This document shows positions 16,517 through 25,884 of a stretch of 64,000 nucleotides of DNA, in pieces. A program made the translations under genes and the position numbers. This DNA comes from Halioxenophilus aromaticivorans (GTDB lineage Bacteria > Pseudomonadota > Gammaproteobacteria > Pseudomonadales > Cellvibrionaceae). Position 1 is the stretch's first letter, and each line of letters opens with the position of its first letter. The stretch is from assembly GCF_042850945.1 (NCBI RefSeq), contig NZ_AP031496.1:806001-870000 (forward strand), in the 5' to 3' direction. Below the pieces are notes generated by a model. That model searched no databases, was not told where the DNA came from, and saw only the letters and a list, made by a program, of their open reading frames with translations.

Positions 16517-18454
16517 ATGAATTATCGAAGCGATATAAACGGGTTGAGGGCCATCGCGGTATGTTCGGTGGTGCTCTTTCACTTCAATGAGGTGCTTGCT
16601 CCAGGGGGTTTTGCCGGGGTTGATATATTCTTTGTGATTTCTGGATACTTAATGACTACCATTATATTTTCCAAAATCGAAAGTGGAAGGTTTAGCTTAA
16701 TTGATTTTTACTTGCGTCGAGCAAATAGAATAATTCCGGCCTTGCTGGCGCTCTGCTGTGTTTTGCTATTGTTTGGGTGGCTCGCTCTAGCTCCTATGGA
16801 ATACGAAACGCTTGGAAAGCATATATTTAGTAGTTTGGGTTTTATTTCCAATATTATTTATTTTCGCGAAGCTGGCTATTTTGATCTCGAGTCAAAAGGG
16901 AAGTGGTTGTTGCATACCTGGTCTCTATCGGTGGAGTGGCAATTTTATATTATATATCCGATTATATGTATGGCCATCGCGCGGCTGTTCGGCTTGAGAT
17001 TTCTAAAAGCATGCTGTTGTGCTCTTCTTGCTATAGGCTTTCTCTATTGCTCATACAAAGTCTGGGATAAGCCCAGTTTGGCATATTATTCTCTCATAAC
17101 ACGGGCCTGGGAGCTGCTGGCGGGTGCTGGCGTGTTTATTTTTTCAAAAGAAATTAAGTGCAAGGATATTCGTTTTGCCTTCGTTACTGGAGGTATGCTG
17201 GCGATACTGGGCTCTATAGCCTTCATTGACAAAACTTATCCATGGCCGAGTATATATTCGATACCCGCTGTGTTTGGTGCGTGTATGATTATGATGGCGA
17301 ATGTTCAAGAAAATATTTTATTTCGCTCAAAAATTGTTACGTATCTTGGGAAGTGGTCATATTCAATATATCTATGGCATTGGCCGATCGTTGTATACTT
17401 TCATATAAATGGTAAAGAGCAATGGTGGGGCGCTGGAATCCTAGCTTCAATTGTTCTTGGCGGTCTAAGTTATAAGTATGTTGAATCGAAAAATTATTTT
17501 GATGCAGGCAGTATAAAGAGTGTTCTGAGGTCCAAAGTGTTATATTTGGCTACTGCTGTTTTGGTAGGTAGTTATTATATTTTCAACTCTGGAGGGGTTT
17601 TAAATCGGTACCCAACAGAGGCTGTAGCCCTTTGGGAGGATATATCAAAAGAAATTAAGATGCCTCATGTTGGTAACGGATTTTGTTTTTATTCCTTCAA
17701 CGATAAGGCCGGCTTGCCAGTCACATTGATAGACCCACCACCGTGCTTTATAGGCGTAGAACAAAGTAGTCTTTCGCGTGCTTTAGCATTTGGTGACTCC
17801 TTTTTAGGCCAATACGATCCTTTCTTGAATAACCTCTTTAAAGATCTGGGTGTGCGAGTACAGTCGGTATCTACCAATTGGTGTTTTCCTTCCTTTGAAG
17901 ATGATTTTACAGGGCCAGAAACACATCCTTCCTACGAGCAATGTTTAGTAAATAGGCGATTTTTGCGCCAAATAATAGATGGCAGGAAAATCGATAAACT
18001 TTTTTTAGCTGGTAGTTGGAACTCGGTTTATAAAGCTGGCTATATTGGTCAAGTTGCGGAATTAATTAAAGAAGCAAGTAGCGTCGGAGTTTCAGTGGTC
18101 GTTTTGCCGGCACCTCAGCCCTATACCTCCCAAGCAATTGCTGGGTATCAGAAATATATTTTAGAATCTAATAACGAATCCTTCGATATAACTGAATTTG
18201 AGAAATTGCTTGCTGACGTTGGCGGCGATGCTTTGTCAGCACAGGTTGGAACTACTAGTAACGTTACTTTTATTAATAGAGAAGACCTGTTTGCAGGCAG
18301 TGGGGTGTTCCGCAAAGGGGGTATATTGGTGCCCTATACTCTGGATGGAAGTCATATTTCTTTAGTTGGCGCTGAAGCAATATACAGCCATTTTTCAAGA
18401 ACGAAAACCTATGTTGAAATAAAGCAAATGTTTGAGAGTGTTGCCACCAAATGA
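16517..18454 (+). CDS. Acyltransferase with C-terminal SGNH domain (OafA-like)
   Basis: 645 residues. The N-terminal acyltransferase-3 domain (about 1-345) begins MNYRSDINGLRAIAVCSVVL, with a VLFHF stretch and GGFAGVDIFFVISGYLMT, and spans about ten helices. The C-terminal periplasmic SGNH hydrolase-like domain (about 390-640) has the nucleophile block ALAFGDSFLGQY and the Asp-His block LDGSHISLVGAEAIY. This two-domain architecture is that of O-antigen O-acetyltransferases, in which the membrane part delivers the acyl group and the SGNH part transfers it to sugar. Confidence 0.93.
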   Translation: MNYRSDINGLRAIAVCSVVLFHFNEVLAPGGFAGVDIFFVISGYLMTTIIFSKIESGRFSLIDFYLRRANRIIPALLALCCVLLLFGWLALAPMEYETLGKHIFSSLGFISNIIYFREAGYFDLESKGKWLLHTWSLSVEWQFYIIYPIICMAIARLFGLRFLKACCCALLAIGFLYCSYKVWDKPSLAYYSLITRAWELLAGAGVFIFSKEIKCKDIRFAFVTGGMLAILGSIAFIDKTYPWPSIYSIPAVFGACMIMMANVQENILFRSKIVTYLGKWSYSIYLWHWPIVVYFHINGKEQWWGAGILASIVLGGLSYKYVESKNYFDAGSIKSVLRSKVLYLATAVLVGSYYIFNSGGVLNRYPTEAVALWEDISKEIKMPHVGNGFCFYSFNDKAGLPVTLIDPPPCFIGVEQSSLSRALAFGDSFLGQYDPFLNNLFKDLGVRVQSVSTNWCFPSFEDDFTGPETHPSYEQCLVNRRFLRQIIDGRKIDKLFLAGSWNSVYKAGYIGQVAELIKEASSVGVSVVVLPAPQPYTSQAIAGYQKYILESNNESFDITEFEKLLADVGGDALSAQVGTTSNVTFINREDLFAGSGVFRKGGILVPYTLDGSHISLVGAEAIYSHFSRTKTYVEIKQMFESVATK

Positions 18455-18573
18455 AGTAGTTAATTTGTATAGAGGGTGACAAAGATTGGGGTTGCTTTGT
18501 TGAAGCATAATTAATACTAAAGCACTTCGGTGACTACAGTTGTTATCTGCGTAGTATATGTCAGGGTTTGATC

Positions 18574-19662
18574 ATGGTAGAAGAGTTAGCTTACAAATTG
18601 GTGGCGTGGCCAAAAAGTAAAAACAAAAAAAGAAACCCCTACCAGTATTTGTTATACAAAGAGTTGGAGGCGTTGGGGAGGGGCGACATAGTAGAGTTTT
18701 CTTTAAGAGAGATACTTTTCTGCGGTCGTGATACTATCTTTCACCTCCATTGGCCGGATGTTTTTTTAGCTAATTCCAACGGGCTTAAGTTTTGGTTGAA
18801 GCTCGCATTTCTACGAATTATGTTTTCCTTCTTAAGGCTTCGAGGTATTCCGGTAGTGTGGACGGCGCACAACATTCGAAGAGATGGGCAAAAAAATGCC
18901 TCTAAACTGGATAGGTTTTTTTGGGGTTGGTTTGCCGAAAGGGTTGATGCAATTGTTTACATGAACATGACATCGAAATATGAGGCAGAAAAGCAATTTC
19001 CTTGTTTAAGCAACAAATTTAACACGATAATACCTCATGGGCATTATAATTATGTTGTCGATAAATATAGAGGAGGTAGTGCGCATCAGGTAAGAGATCG
19101 ATTAAGTGCATTGTTTTTCGGTTCCATTACGCGCTACAAAAATCTTTATAAATTGTTTTCCTGTTTTTTGGAAGCTCCCATAGGTTCGGTCGAATTGAGG
19201 GTGATGGGGAAGTCAAGTAATGCTAGCCCAGATGAAGATTTTGCAGAGCTATATGGGCAGGCGGTATCTCAGGCCCATCCGGCCCTAAAATATTTCCATT
19301 TCGAAGATAGATTTTTGAGCGATGAAGATTTGGTGGCTGAAATCGAAGCGAGTGATCTTGTTGTATTCCCTTATAATGATGTTTTGAACTCTGGCGCAGC
19401 GATTTTTGCGCTGTCTGTTGGTCGACCCATTTACGCAAGTGGTGTAAAACCTTTTTTGGAGTTGCGAGAGATGGTTGGTGCTGATTGGGTTCATATTTAT
19501 GAGGGAGAGTTGGAACCAGAAAAACTTCTTAATGCACTAGGGGCGGCTAGGTTACTTCGAGAAAGAGAGGTGGAGCCTGACTTGGCAGCATTCAGCTGGG
19601 GGCTTATTGCGGATAAACATGCAGAATTTTTCTCTAAACTATCTCTCTTGAAGAATCAATAA
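18574..19662 (+). CDS. Glycosyltransferase, GT-B type
   Basis: About 362 residues. Recognisable points are FHLHWPDVFL near 55, VVWTAHNIRRDGQKNA near 95, ALFFGSITRYKNLYKLF near 185 and VVFPYNDVLNSGAAIFALSVGRP near 270. Together these give a GT-B fold like bacterial glycosyltransferases of EPS clusters. The classic E-x7-E motif is not evident, so the family is less certain than for its neighbours. The ATG at 18574 was preferred to the TTG at 18568. Confidence 0.82.
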   Translation: MVEELAYKLVAWPKSKNKKRNPYQYLLYKELEALGRGDIVEFSLREILFCGRDTIFHLHWPDVFLANSNGLKFWLKLAFLRIMFSFLRLRGIPVVWTAHNIRRDGQKNASKLDRFFWGWFAERVDAIVYMNMTSKYEAEKQFPCLSNKFNTIIPHGHYNYVVDKYRGGSAHQVRDRLSALFFGSITRYKNLYKLFSCFLEAPIGSVELRVMGKSSNASPDEDFAELYGQAVSQAHPALKYFHFEDRFLSDEDLVAEIEASDLVVFPYNDVLNSGAAIFALSVGRPIYASGVKPFLELREMVGADWVHIYEGELEPEKLLNALGAARLLREREVEPDLAAFSWGLIADKHAEFFSKLSLLKNQ

Positions 19663-19723
19663 TCTATTATTTATTATCTGTTCGGGAGATTAGTCCTCTT
19701 GCCATACTAAGCTAATATCTATT

Positions 19724-21046
19724 ATGCGAAACACTAAACAATTGATCTCTAAACTGTTCGGGATAGTTGGTGTCAGGCTTCTTGCTATTGCTCTTACCTT
19801 CTTGCAGACTTTGACACTGGTAAAGGTTTTTGGGGCGGATGTATTCGGCCAGTATTCATTCGTAATTTCTATAGCATCGATCCTAATTGTTTTGTTGTCG
19901 ATGGGCGTTGATCAGTTGATGATGCGTCATCTGGCTCAGGCTGGAGATGGTGCTACTGGCCAACCCAAATGGATCGCTTATAAAAAAATTACGTTCCGCA
20001 TCGTAGTCCCTGCTGTATGTTCTGTCGTCTTTTTCGGTCTGATTTTAGCGTTCAAAACTCAATTAATAGCTGAGTATAAAATACCTTTCGTAGTGATGCT
20101 GTGTGCCTTGCCTCTGTTGATAGCGAGGAAATATTTTGAATCAATATTGCTCGGTTTAAAAAAGGTCTTGCTTTCTATAGTTTCAAGTCAAGTTGTATTT
20201 CCGCTGATTTTAATTTCAGCGTCTGGCTTGGTATCCGTCAGTACATTTCCTACTAGCTCGCTGGTACTGATGTTGATTTATTGGAGTGCCAGTGCTTTAA
20301 GTTTGGTAATGTGCATAATTCTATGTTTGCCTGCTTTGAAGAAGTTGGGGTTAGGGGCAACCGAAAACAGCGAGGCAAGCTCAATCGGATATGGAGAGTA
20401 TTGCCGTAGTGGTTTGCATCTCTCCTTTCTTTCTCTGGGAATTATTATAGGCCAACACATTGATGTATTAATGATGGGGGTTGTTGGGCAACCAGAGGAT
20501 GTGGCTTTAGTGCGAATTGCCGCGAGGATGGCTGAAATCGTAGGTCTCATGAGAACTATAGTATTGTTACAGTATAGACCTATGATTGCTTCATCATTCG
20601 GGCAGTCCGACTTCCGTCAGCTACAGCGCTATACTAAGATCATGGTTTCGTTATTTCTTGTTGGCGGGTTGCCAATTGCTATAGCTATGTGGATTTGGAG
20701 TAGCAGTATTTTACTCTACTTCGATCCGGCATTTGCCGGAAATGACTGGGTGGTTAGATTCTATCTTTTGGGAATCCTGGCTATGTTGATAATGGGGCCA
20801 ACTAATGCAGTTCTTTCTATGTGCGATCGTGAGAGTGTCGCCAGTAAAAATTTATTGCAATCTCTGGGCGTCAAAGTCATATTAAATTTAATTCTTATGC
20901 CTTTTCTCGGTGCGTTAGGCTGCGCTATATCGAGCTTTGTTTCTTTAGTTTTTCTTGGCTTTTTGGGTAGAGCTGGAGTGAGGAAAGCTTTAAATTTAGA
21001 AACATCAATTTTAGTTTATTTCAAAAACTCTGATGAAAAATATTAA
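19724..21046 (+). CDS. Wzx-like oligosaccharide flippase
   Basis: 440 residues with 12-14 membrane helices and the MOP-superfamily N-terminal pattern (VGVRLLAIALTFLQTLTLVKVFGADVFGQYSF). It would flip lipid-linked repeat units to the periplasm for the Wzy-like protein at 15 kb. The final 14 bases overlap the following sulfotransferase gene, an unusually tight link between transport and sulfation genes. Confidence 0.9.
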   Translation: MRNTKQLISKLFGIVGVRLLAIALTFLQTLTLVKVFGADVFGQYSFVISIASILIVLLSMGVDQLMMRHLAQAGDGATGQPKWIAYKKITFRIVVPAVCSVVFFGLILAFKTQLIAEYKIPFVVMLCALPLLIARKYFESILLGLKKVLLSIVSSQVVFPLILISASGLVSVSTFPTSSLVLMLIYWSASALSLVMCIILCLPALKKLGLGATENSEASSIGYGEYCRSGLHLSFLSLGIIIGQHIDVLMMGVVGQPEDVALVRIAARMAEIVGLMRTIVLLQYRPMIASSFGQSDFRQLQRYTKIMVSLFLVGGLPIAIAMWIWSSSILLYFDPAFAGNDWVVRFYLLGILAMLIMGPTNAVLSMCDRESVASKNLLQSLGVKVILNLILMPFLGALGCAISSFVSLVFLGFLGRAGVRKALNLETSILVYFKNSDEKY

Positions 21047-22016
21047 GTCTTCAACAACAAGTTGGCTTTGGTCACTCAATGCCCATTCGCCCTGTTTTAT
21101 TAGTGGCTCCCCCAGGTCTGGCACGACATGGGTTCTGGAGGTTTTGGAATATCTTACAGACTCTAGGCGCCATTGGGAGCCGATTAACTGGTACCTATAC
21201 TCAACGGGCTATAGGCGTGGGCAGGATGACTCGTCGATGATGCGGCCGGGGGCTGCACAAATAGATGAAAATCCACAATTGAGGGCAGAGCTTTTAAATA
21301 TATTGGGCGGGGGGAGCCCAAGGTTTGCCCACATGGCGCTTAGTAGGAAAATACACTTACTAAAGGGTGCAAAGCGAATTGTAGCTTCTGATGGTACGAT
21401 CATAAAGTTTGTTTATGCGCAGAGAGCTCTGGAATGGATGGCTAATCATACTGTAGCCAAAGGCTCGGTTTTAATTAGGCACCCTGCTGCCGTAGTTGCA
21501 TCCCAACTACACCACCCGTATACCAAGGATGGTGAGCCAATTCAGCACCCTGAATGGAGCGATGAGGCTATTTTAAACATGCATCCAATCATCTCAAAGG
21601 ATGAAATGATCCGGTGGCCAGCGCTCAAAGAATTTCAGAGTAAGCTTGTCACTCCGGTCGAGCGTTTGGCCGTCACTGCCTGTTTGGACATAAAGAGCGT
21701 GTTGGAAAGCTCAGCAGCCTGTCAAAAGTACCCGCTAGTGCTCTACGAAGCTCTAAAGAGTAAACCCGATAACTTTATAGCCTTAGCGGAAAGTATCGGG
21801 TTGGAGGTCGTTAATGATCTTAGAGAGGAAGTGGTTTCTAGCAGAAGTAAAACTACGTCAGATCAAACTGGGAAAAGAGGAGTTGCCAGGCTTAGTGAGA
21901 GTGATTTATCTAGTGTCCAGTCAATTATCGAATTGTTAGATCTCAGTTTTTTCTGTGCTGACGGCTCCGTCGATTTTGACTATTTCTACGATACTTTCCC
22001 TGTGGTTCTTGGTTGA
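21033..22016 (+). CDS. Sulfotransferase
   Basis: 327 residues. The PAPS-binding loop CFISGSPRSGTTWVLEVL is at about 22-39, and the 3'-phosphate site SVLIRHPAAVVASQLHHP near 147-164, both with the expected Ser/Thr and Arg/Ser residues. Family members move sulfate from PAPS to a hydroxyl or amine. Its overlap with the flippase gene suggests that it sulfates the same repeat unit. It ends the first plus-strand EPS run. Confidence 0.88.
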   Translation: MKNIKSSTTSWLWSLNAHSPCFISGSPRSGTTWVLEVLEYLTDSRRHWEPINWYLYSTGYRRGQDDSSMMRPGAAQIDENPQLRAELLNILGGGSPRFAHMALSRKIHLLKGAKRIVASDGTIIKFVYAQRALEWMANHTVAKGSVLIRHPAAVVASQLHHPYTKDGEPIQHPEWSDEAILNMHPIISKDEMIRWPALKEFQSKLVTPVERLAVTACLDIKSVLESSAACQKYPLVLYEALKSKPDNFIALAESIGLEVVNDLREEVVSSRSKTTSDQTGKRGVARLSESDLSSVQSIIELLDLSFFCADGSVDFDYFYDTFPVVLG

Positions 22017-22255
22017 TTTGGCAGCTTTTTTAAATGGGTTGGTGGCGTTTGGCTCCTTCTGCGCCTGTTGGTTTTGATAGCGTCAAACTTTGGTGTCTTG
22101 AGCTTCGGCTAAAACACCGCTAAAGCTAATTTTGCTCTTCAGCATGCATATGCTCCAGTAGTTTTGCTGCTACTTACATCTTGCATGCTCGGTTTCTCCC
22201 AAACACTCTTCCGCTGATAGAGAGTAGGGTGAGCTTCGTTTAAACGAGCTTTCCT

Positions 22256-22945
22256 CTAGCGCTCGAATCGGTAGTTGAAAGTCTCTATGTCTTGGCTATA
22301 CATTTCTTCAACTATTGATATTGTTGCTTCGCTGTAGTATTCGGTGTAATGTTTTTTTTGAGTTTCCTTTTTCCCGCCAAGAAACATATTTAAAAAGCTT
22401 TTGACTGGATTGGCTTTTTTGGGTTTGTTAGTGTGTGGCAAGTCCGAATTGATTATTCCCAGTTTTTTACATACGGTATCGAAGTCGCTTTGCAAGTTTT
22501 CAAATTTACCTATGAAGTCTACAAGGTTTTTACCGGTTTCGGAGCAGTAAATGAAATCACTTTGCGGAAGTATGTGTCTGTATCTATCGTTGTAGCTATC
22601 TTTTTTTGGTAATTTTTTGGTGAGAAATGTCTCGAAGCTAAATCTTGCGTTGTAGCCCCTGTAGTTATATTCCGAAACTAGTCTGGACCAAGGGTTTCTG
22701 ACGAAGGTAAATTTAAAGTACGACCCAAAGTCTTGCTCTGAAATATAACCATACTTTAAGTATTCTTCTGCCGTTAAGTGCGCAAGTCGCTCAGGCCCCT
22801 TGTTGCGGTCAATGTTTTTTCGTAGCAGTAAGGGTGCACGGTCTTCCCAGGTTAAGTTGTTTTCGTTTAAAAAAACGCGCTCAATACTCTGGCCTGCAGC
22901 TTTCGGTATATGTACAAATAAACATTGGTGTTTTTTTGAAATCAT
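22256..22945 (-). CDS. Sulfotransferase family 2 (carbohydrate type)
   Basis: 229 residues. FVHIPKAAGQSIERVF near residue 10 is the PAPS loop of the carbohydrate sulfotransferase family 2 (relatives of chondroitin and heparan 2-O enzymes), and FTFVRNPWSRLVSEYNYRG near 80 is its 3'-phosphate site. It lies 71 bases after the YjbH gene on the same strand, so it probably shares that operon, which ties sulfation to the outer-membrane export machinery. It belongs to a different subfamily from the flanking sulfotransferases. Confidence 0.88.
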   Translation of the reverse strand: MISKKHQCLFVHIPKAAGQSIERVFLNENNLTWEDRAPLLLRKNIDRNKGPERLAHLTAEEYLKYGYISEQDFGSYFKFTFVRNPWSRLVSEYNYRGYNARFSFETFLTKKLPKKDSYNDRYRHILPQSDFIYCSETGKNLVDFIGKFENLQSDFDTVCKKLGIINSDLPHTNKPKKANPVKSFLNMFLGGKKETQKKHYTEYYSEATISIVEEMYSQDIETFNYRFER

Positions 22946-23016
22946 TTTGTTTTACCACTTGCCTTGTGTTTTGCTACAGAAATGTAGGCGTTGCTTATTT
23001 GTGCGGTAGGCCATAA

Positions 23017-25071
23017 CTACTTTTTGAGTGTTTGGTTCCAAATCGAGCCTGGCGCATTATTTAGCGTTTGCCCTCCATCGCGTTGTACTGGGCGAATAGT
23101 AAGGGACGTATTCTTCCTGCTTCCAAATATTGCATTTAGGGGCATTGTCAATCCAATTCCCTTGTCAAAGCTACCCTCACCAAAATCTTCTGAGCTTACA
23201 TCCGTTTTGGTTGCCCAAGCCTTTATTTCCCACCCGTTGTTAAACCTTCTTGTAACTTCAAGTGTTGCGCCCTTGTCCTTCGCAAGATACTGACCTATAT
23301 GTACTGCAAAGTCATAGTTGTAAAATGGCGTTGCCCAATAAGCGCTAAGGAAGCCTGTAAACGTGTTATAGTCACGCAAGCCGAAATCGGAACTGGCCTC
23401 TCTTTGTGCAACCCAGGCGTAGGATACGCCAAAGGCTAATCTTGAATTGTACTCTCGATAAAGAGTTTCTCCCCCAATGCCTGCGAACATTTCTTCTAGA
23501 ATGCCACCGAACACCCTGCTGTAGGTGTTTTTGGCACTGACCCTCTTCTCTACGTAGAGTGTTTGTAGCCGGTCTGTGTCGTTTAAGTAATCTACTATAT
23601 CAGTTCTTACGTGGGGTAAAGTTGAACCACTCCGCCGGTTACTTTGATCAAAGTTCTGGTCGATAAGATATGTGTAACTACCATTCAGAACCCAATTGAG
23701 TGGTAGTGCAACCCTGGTATTTGCGCCAATGGCCAATCCATAGCGAATTGGTTCATCCGGGTCGAACAGTTGTATCCGGGGGGCAAGGCCTATATCAAAT
23801 GCTATTTGGTTTTGTACGTAGTTCGTTGCGTAGTCCGGTAGAGTATAGTTTTTAGTAGGTAGGTTATCTGGGTAAATTTTTAGAGTGTCAAGCTGTTCGG
23901 TGAGTACTTTAAAGGTTGGCCTGGTAACGGTAATAGTCCTGGCAGCGTATCCATTTTCTGCCACTGTGAATTCAATCGTTTTCACGGTCGGCGGCAAATT
24001 TAAATCTGCAAGGCTCGTAGCCAAATCTATTGCTTGGTCCCAATTCCTGTATTGGGTATTACCAATGGTCAGTTGAGCCTTCTGCTCGTCGCCTGTTAAG
24101 GAGCCATTGACAAGAAGTAACCCTTCGTTTTCCATATCAGTAAGCAAGTTAACATACCAATTATCACTTCGCGCGTTACTAATTAGAGATTGTAGGTTCC
24201 TATAATAGGTTTTTTGTTTAGTGGTTCGCCTGTTTGTAGCAACTTTATAGTCGAATTTAACGCTCCAGTTATCCCCCTGTTGATAGGCCGTTCCAATGGA
24301 CAGGTTGGGCGTGGGTTGCCACTCTGCCCCAATCGAAATATCGCTTGATGGTTTGTCTATACCAAAATTTCGGACGTCATTGCGGTTATATTCTGGGTTT
24401 CGCTCTATGAAGATATTGACGGGCAATTTGGGTATGCGGTACTTAATTCCGCCAAACCAGCCGATGTGTTCTCCCTGGAATGCCGAGCCCGTTGGGATTG
24501 TTCCTGCTTGGTTGCCTCTGTTGCCGTTATCTTGTCGAGTGGAGAAACTGTTTCTTAAATTCGTTAATGGGTTCTTTATGTTATCGTCACCGGCTAGATC
24601 GCCCCAGCCTAGGCCAAAATGCACTTCAAAAGATCCGACATTTTTACTGGCGACAATATATTCTGCACCTACTAGTCCTGTGCCGACGAAATCGCGCATG
24701 CCAGTAGAAACCTGAGGGGTGTAGTATCCTTCTTCGATTAATCTGACTTTGGCTGCGAAATTCCGGTCGTAATAGTCAGTCCATATGTTCCTGGTGACAT
24801 CTTTTACTCGCCTGTATCTGAAAGTTGCTTCCAACCACGGGAAGGCCTGGTACGTCAAGTTATAATAATCGTAGTCCTTGACGGAAGATGCTGAGAATGA
24901 GAGGGCCGCATCCTCCGCCATGTAAGCACTGGGGATGGTAGCTAGGCCGGTCGTGCCGTAATTAGATGCACTCCCTAAAGCGTGAGCGCTGGCAGTTAAC
25001 AAAATGGTGAACGCCAGCCTTCCGGAAAGCGAACGCTTAAAATTGGCATCCATTCGTCTGTAAGAATACAT
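23017..25071 (-). CDS. yjbH: YjbH-family outer-membrane exopolysaccharide protein
   Basis: 684 residues. A signal sequence of about 34 residues ends near SAHA; then comes the characteristic SNYGTTGLATIPSAYMAEDAALSF opening of YjbH-like proteins, divided here as SNYGTTGLATIPSAY and MAEDAALSF. Many alternating beta segments ending in hydrophobic-aromatic residues suggest an outer-membrane barrel. YjbH (and GfcD) proteins accompany Wza/Wzc systems and are needed for EPS output. It follows a small secreted-protein gene with 15 bases between and is divergent from wza. YjbE, YjbF and YjbG genes are not recognisable next to it. Confidence 0.9.
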   Translation of the reverse strand: MYSYRRMDANFKRSLSGRLAFTILLTASAHALGSASNYGTTGLATIPSAYMAEDAALSFSASSVKDYDYYNLTYQAFPWLEATFRYRRVKDVTRNIWTDYYDRNFAAKVRLIEEGYYTPQVSTGMRDFVGTGLVGAEYIVASKNVGSFEVHFGLGWGDLAGDDNIKNPLTNLRNSFSTRQDNGNRGNQAGTIPTGSAFQGEHIGWFGGIKYRIPKLPVNIFIERNPEYNRNDVRNFGIDKPSSDISIGAEWQPTPNLSIGTAYQQGDNWSVKFDYKVATNRRTTKQKTYYRNLQSLISNARSDNWYVNLLTDMENEGLLLVNGSLTGDEQKAQLTIGNTQYRNWDQAIDLATSLADLNLPPTVKTIEFTVAENGYAARTITVTRPTFKVLTEQLDTLKIYPDNLPTKNYTLPDYATNYVQNQIAFDIGLAPRIQLFDPDEPIRYGLAIGANTRVALPLNWVLNGSYTYLIDQNFDQSNRRSGSTLPHVRTDIVDYLNDTDRLQTLYVEKRVSAKNTYSRVFGGILEEMFAGIGGETLYREYNSRLAFGVSYAWVAQREASSDFGLRDYNTFTGFLSAYWATPFYNYDFAVHIGQYLAKDKGATLEVTRRFNNGWEIKAWATKTDVSSEDFGEGSFDKGIGLTMPLNAIFGSRKNTSLTIRPVQRDGGQTLNNAPGSIWNQTLKK

Positions 25072-25086
25072 CCGTCATAACTCTGG

Positions 25087-25362
25087 CTAGAATTGCCCCT
25101 TTTTTGCGGGGGATTTTTCAGTGAGGGCTTTTGCTCTGATGAGGACAGGAAGTGGCAGGCCAAGCCTTACGGCCGTTGCATAGTCCAAACCTTCGATCTT
25201 CACAATTTGCGTGCCAGGCGCGTGTTGTGTTGAGCTTTCAGTGTGGCTATCTTTGCTCGAGGGCTCTGCACATAGCGCGTCAGCGGCGATTGCCAAGCTG
25301 GATGCAACGGCTAAAGCAAGTATTGACTTTAGTCCTAAAGATAGGCCTAAGAATTCACGCAC
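25087..25362 (-). CDS. Small secreted protein upstream of yjbH
   Basis: 91 residues from a GTG start. An N-terminal hydrophobic stretch (about 12-28) ends near ALCA, giving a Sec signal. The mature part is Ser/Lys-rich, then has IVKIEGLDYATAVRLGLPLPVLIRAKAL, divisible as IVKIEGLDYATAVRLG and LPLPVLIRAKAL. I do not recognise the family. It is the first gene of the minus-strand operon with yjbH and the family-2 sulfotransferase, and is divergent from wza, so a role in EPS output is likely but unproven. Confidence 0.7.
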   Translation of the reverse strand: MREFLGLSLGLKSILALAVASSLAIAADALCAEPSSKDSHTESSTQHAPGTQIVKIEGLDYATAVRLGLPLPVLIRAKALTEKSPAKKGQF

Positions 25363-25884
25363 GATGACGTCCTTTTACAGATACTATATTTCCATTGTCG
25401 ACCTGGTGGGTGGCGTTTTCGCATTGCTAGGGCGGCGTTTCCTGGTGGCGCTGCCGAATCCCTCAGGCGTGCTCGTATTATAGCCAGCATGGAGAATCGT
25501 TCACAATGTACTTATTTAACTATCGAGAGTTTTTATTCCCTAGTTCATAGTAAACAATGTATGAAGGTAGGTGCTGGTTGTAGTTTGGGAGGTTCGGGTA
25601 GGGATATTTACTAGGCTGGGCTAATGTTTGCCCCTTTTAGTGTCAGTTCGAGGGTCTGTAGCGGTCCTGGCTCGCATCTCTGCAACCGCTTGTCCGCAGC
25701 AGGTACTTAGTTTGTGTCATGGGCGTGGTATTAACTCGTAATTTTGGTATCATCGACTCGTATGTTGCCTTATATCAGTCTGTAGGTTGGTCCCGGCGGC
25801 CAACGGCCCTTTTAGGACCAGGCTATTGGCCGGGTGTGACTGGGCAAGCTCGTATTTAGTGCGTCGTTTATCAAGGATTAGATC
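25363..25884. other. Divergent regulatory region between yjbH and wza operons
   Basis: About 520 bases without a gene, which must hold promoters for both directions. On the plus strand an extended -10 candidate lies at 25745-25753. A 7-bp inverted repeat (25797-25803 with 25826-25832) in the putative wza leader could fold into a leader hairpin. No ops/JUMPstart match was seen here. Confidence 0.5.
25745..25753 (+). promoter_or_regulatory. Extended -10 promoter candidate for the wza-wzc operon
   Basis: TGGTATCAT provides a TGn extension and a TATCAT hexamer about 132 bases before the wza ATG. The -35 region is weak, as is tolerated for extended -10 promoters. Confidence 0.35.

Noticed and set aside
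22232..22250. Near-palindrome AGCTTCGTTTAAACGAGCT next to the family-2 sulfotransferase stop
   Set aside because: One unpaired base and no T-tract on either strand; not convincing as terminator or operator.
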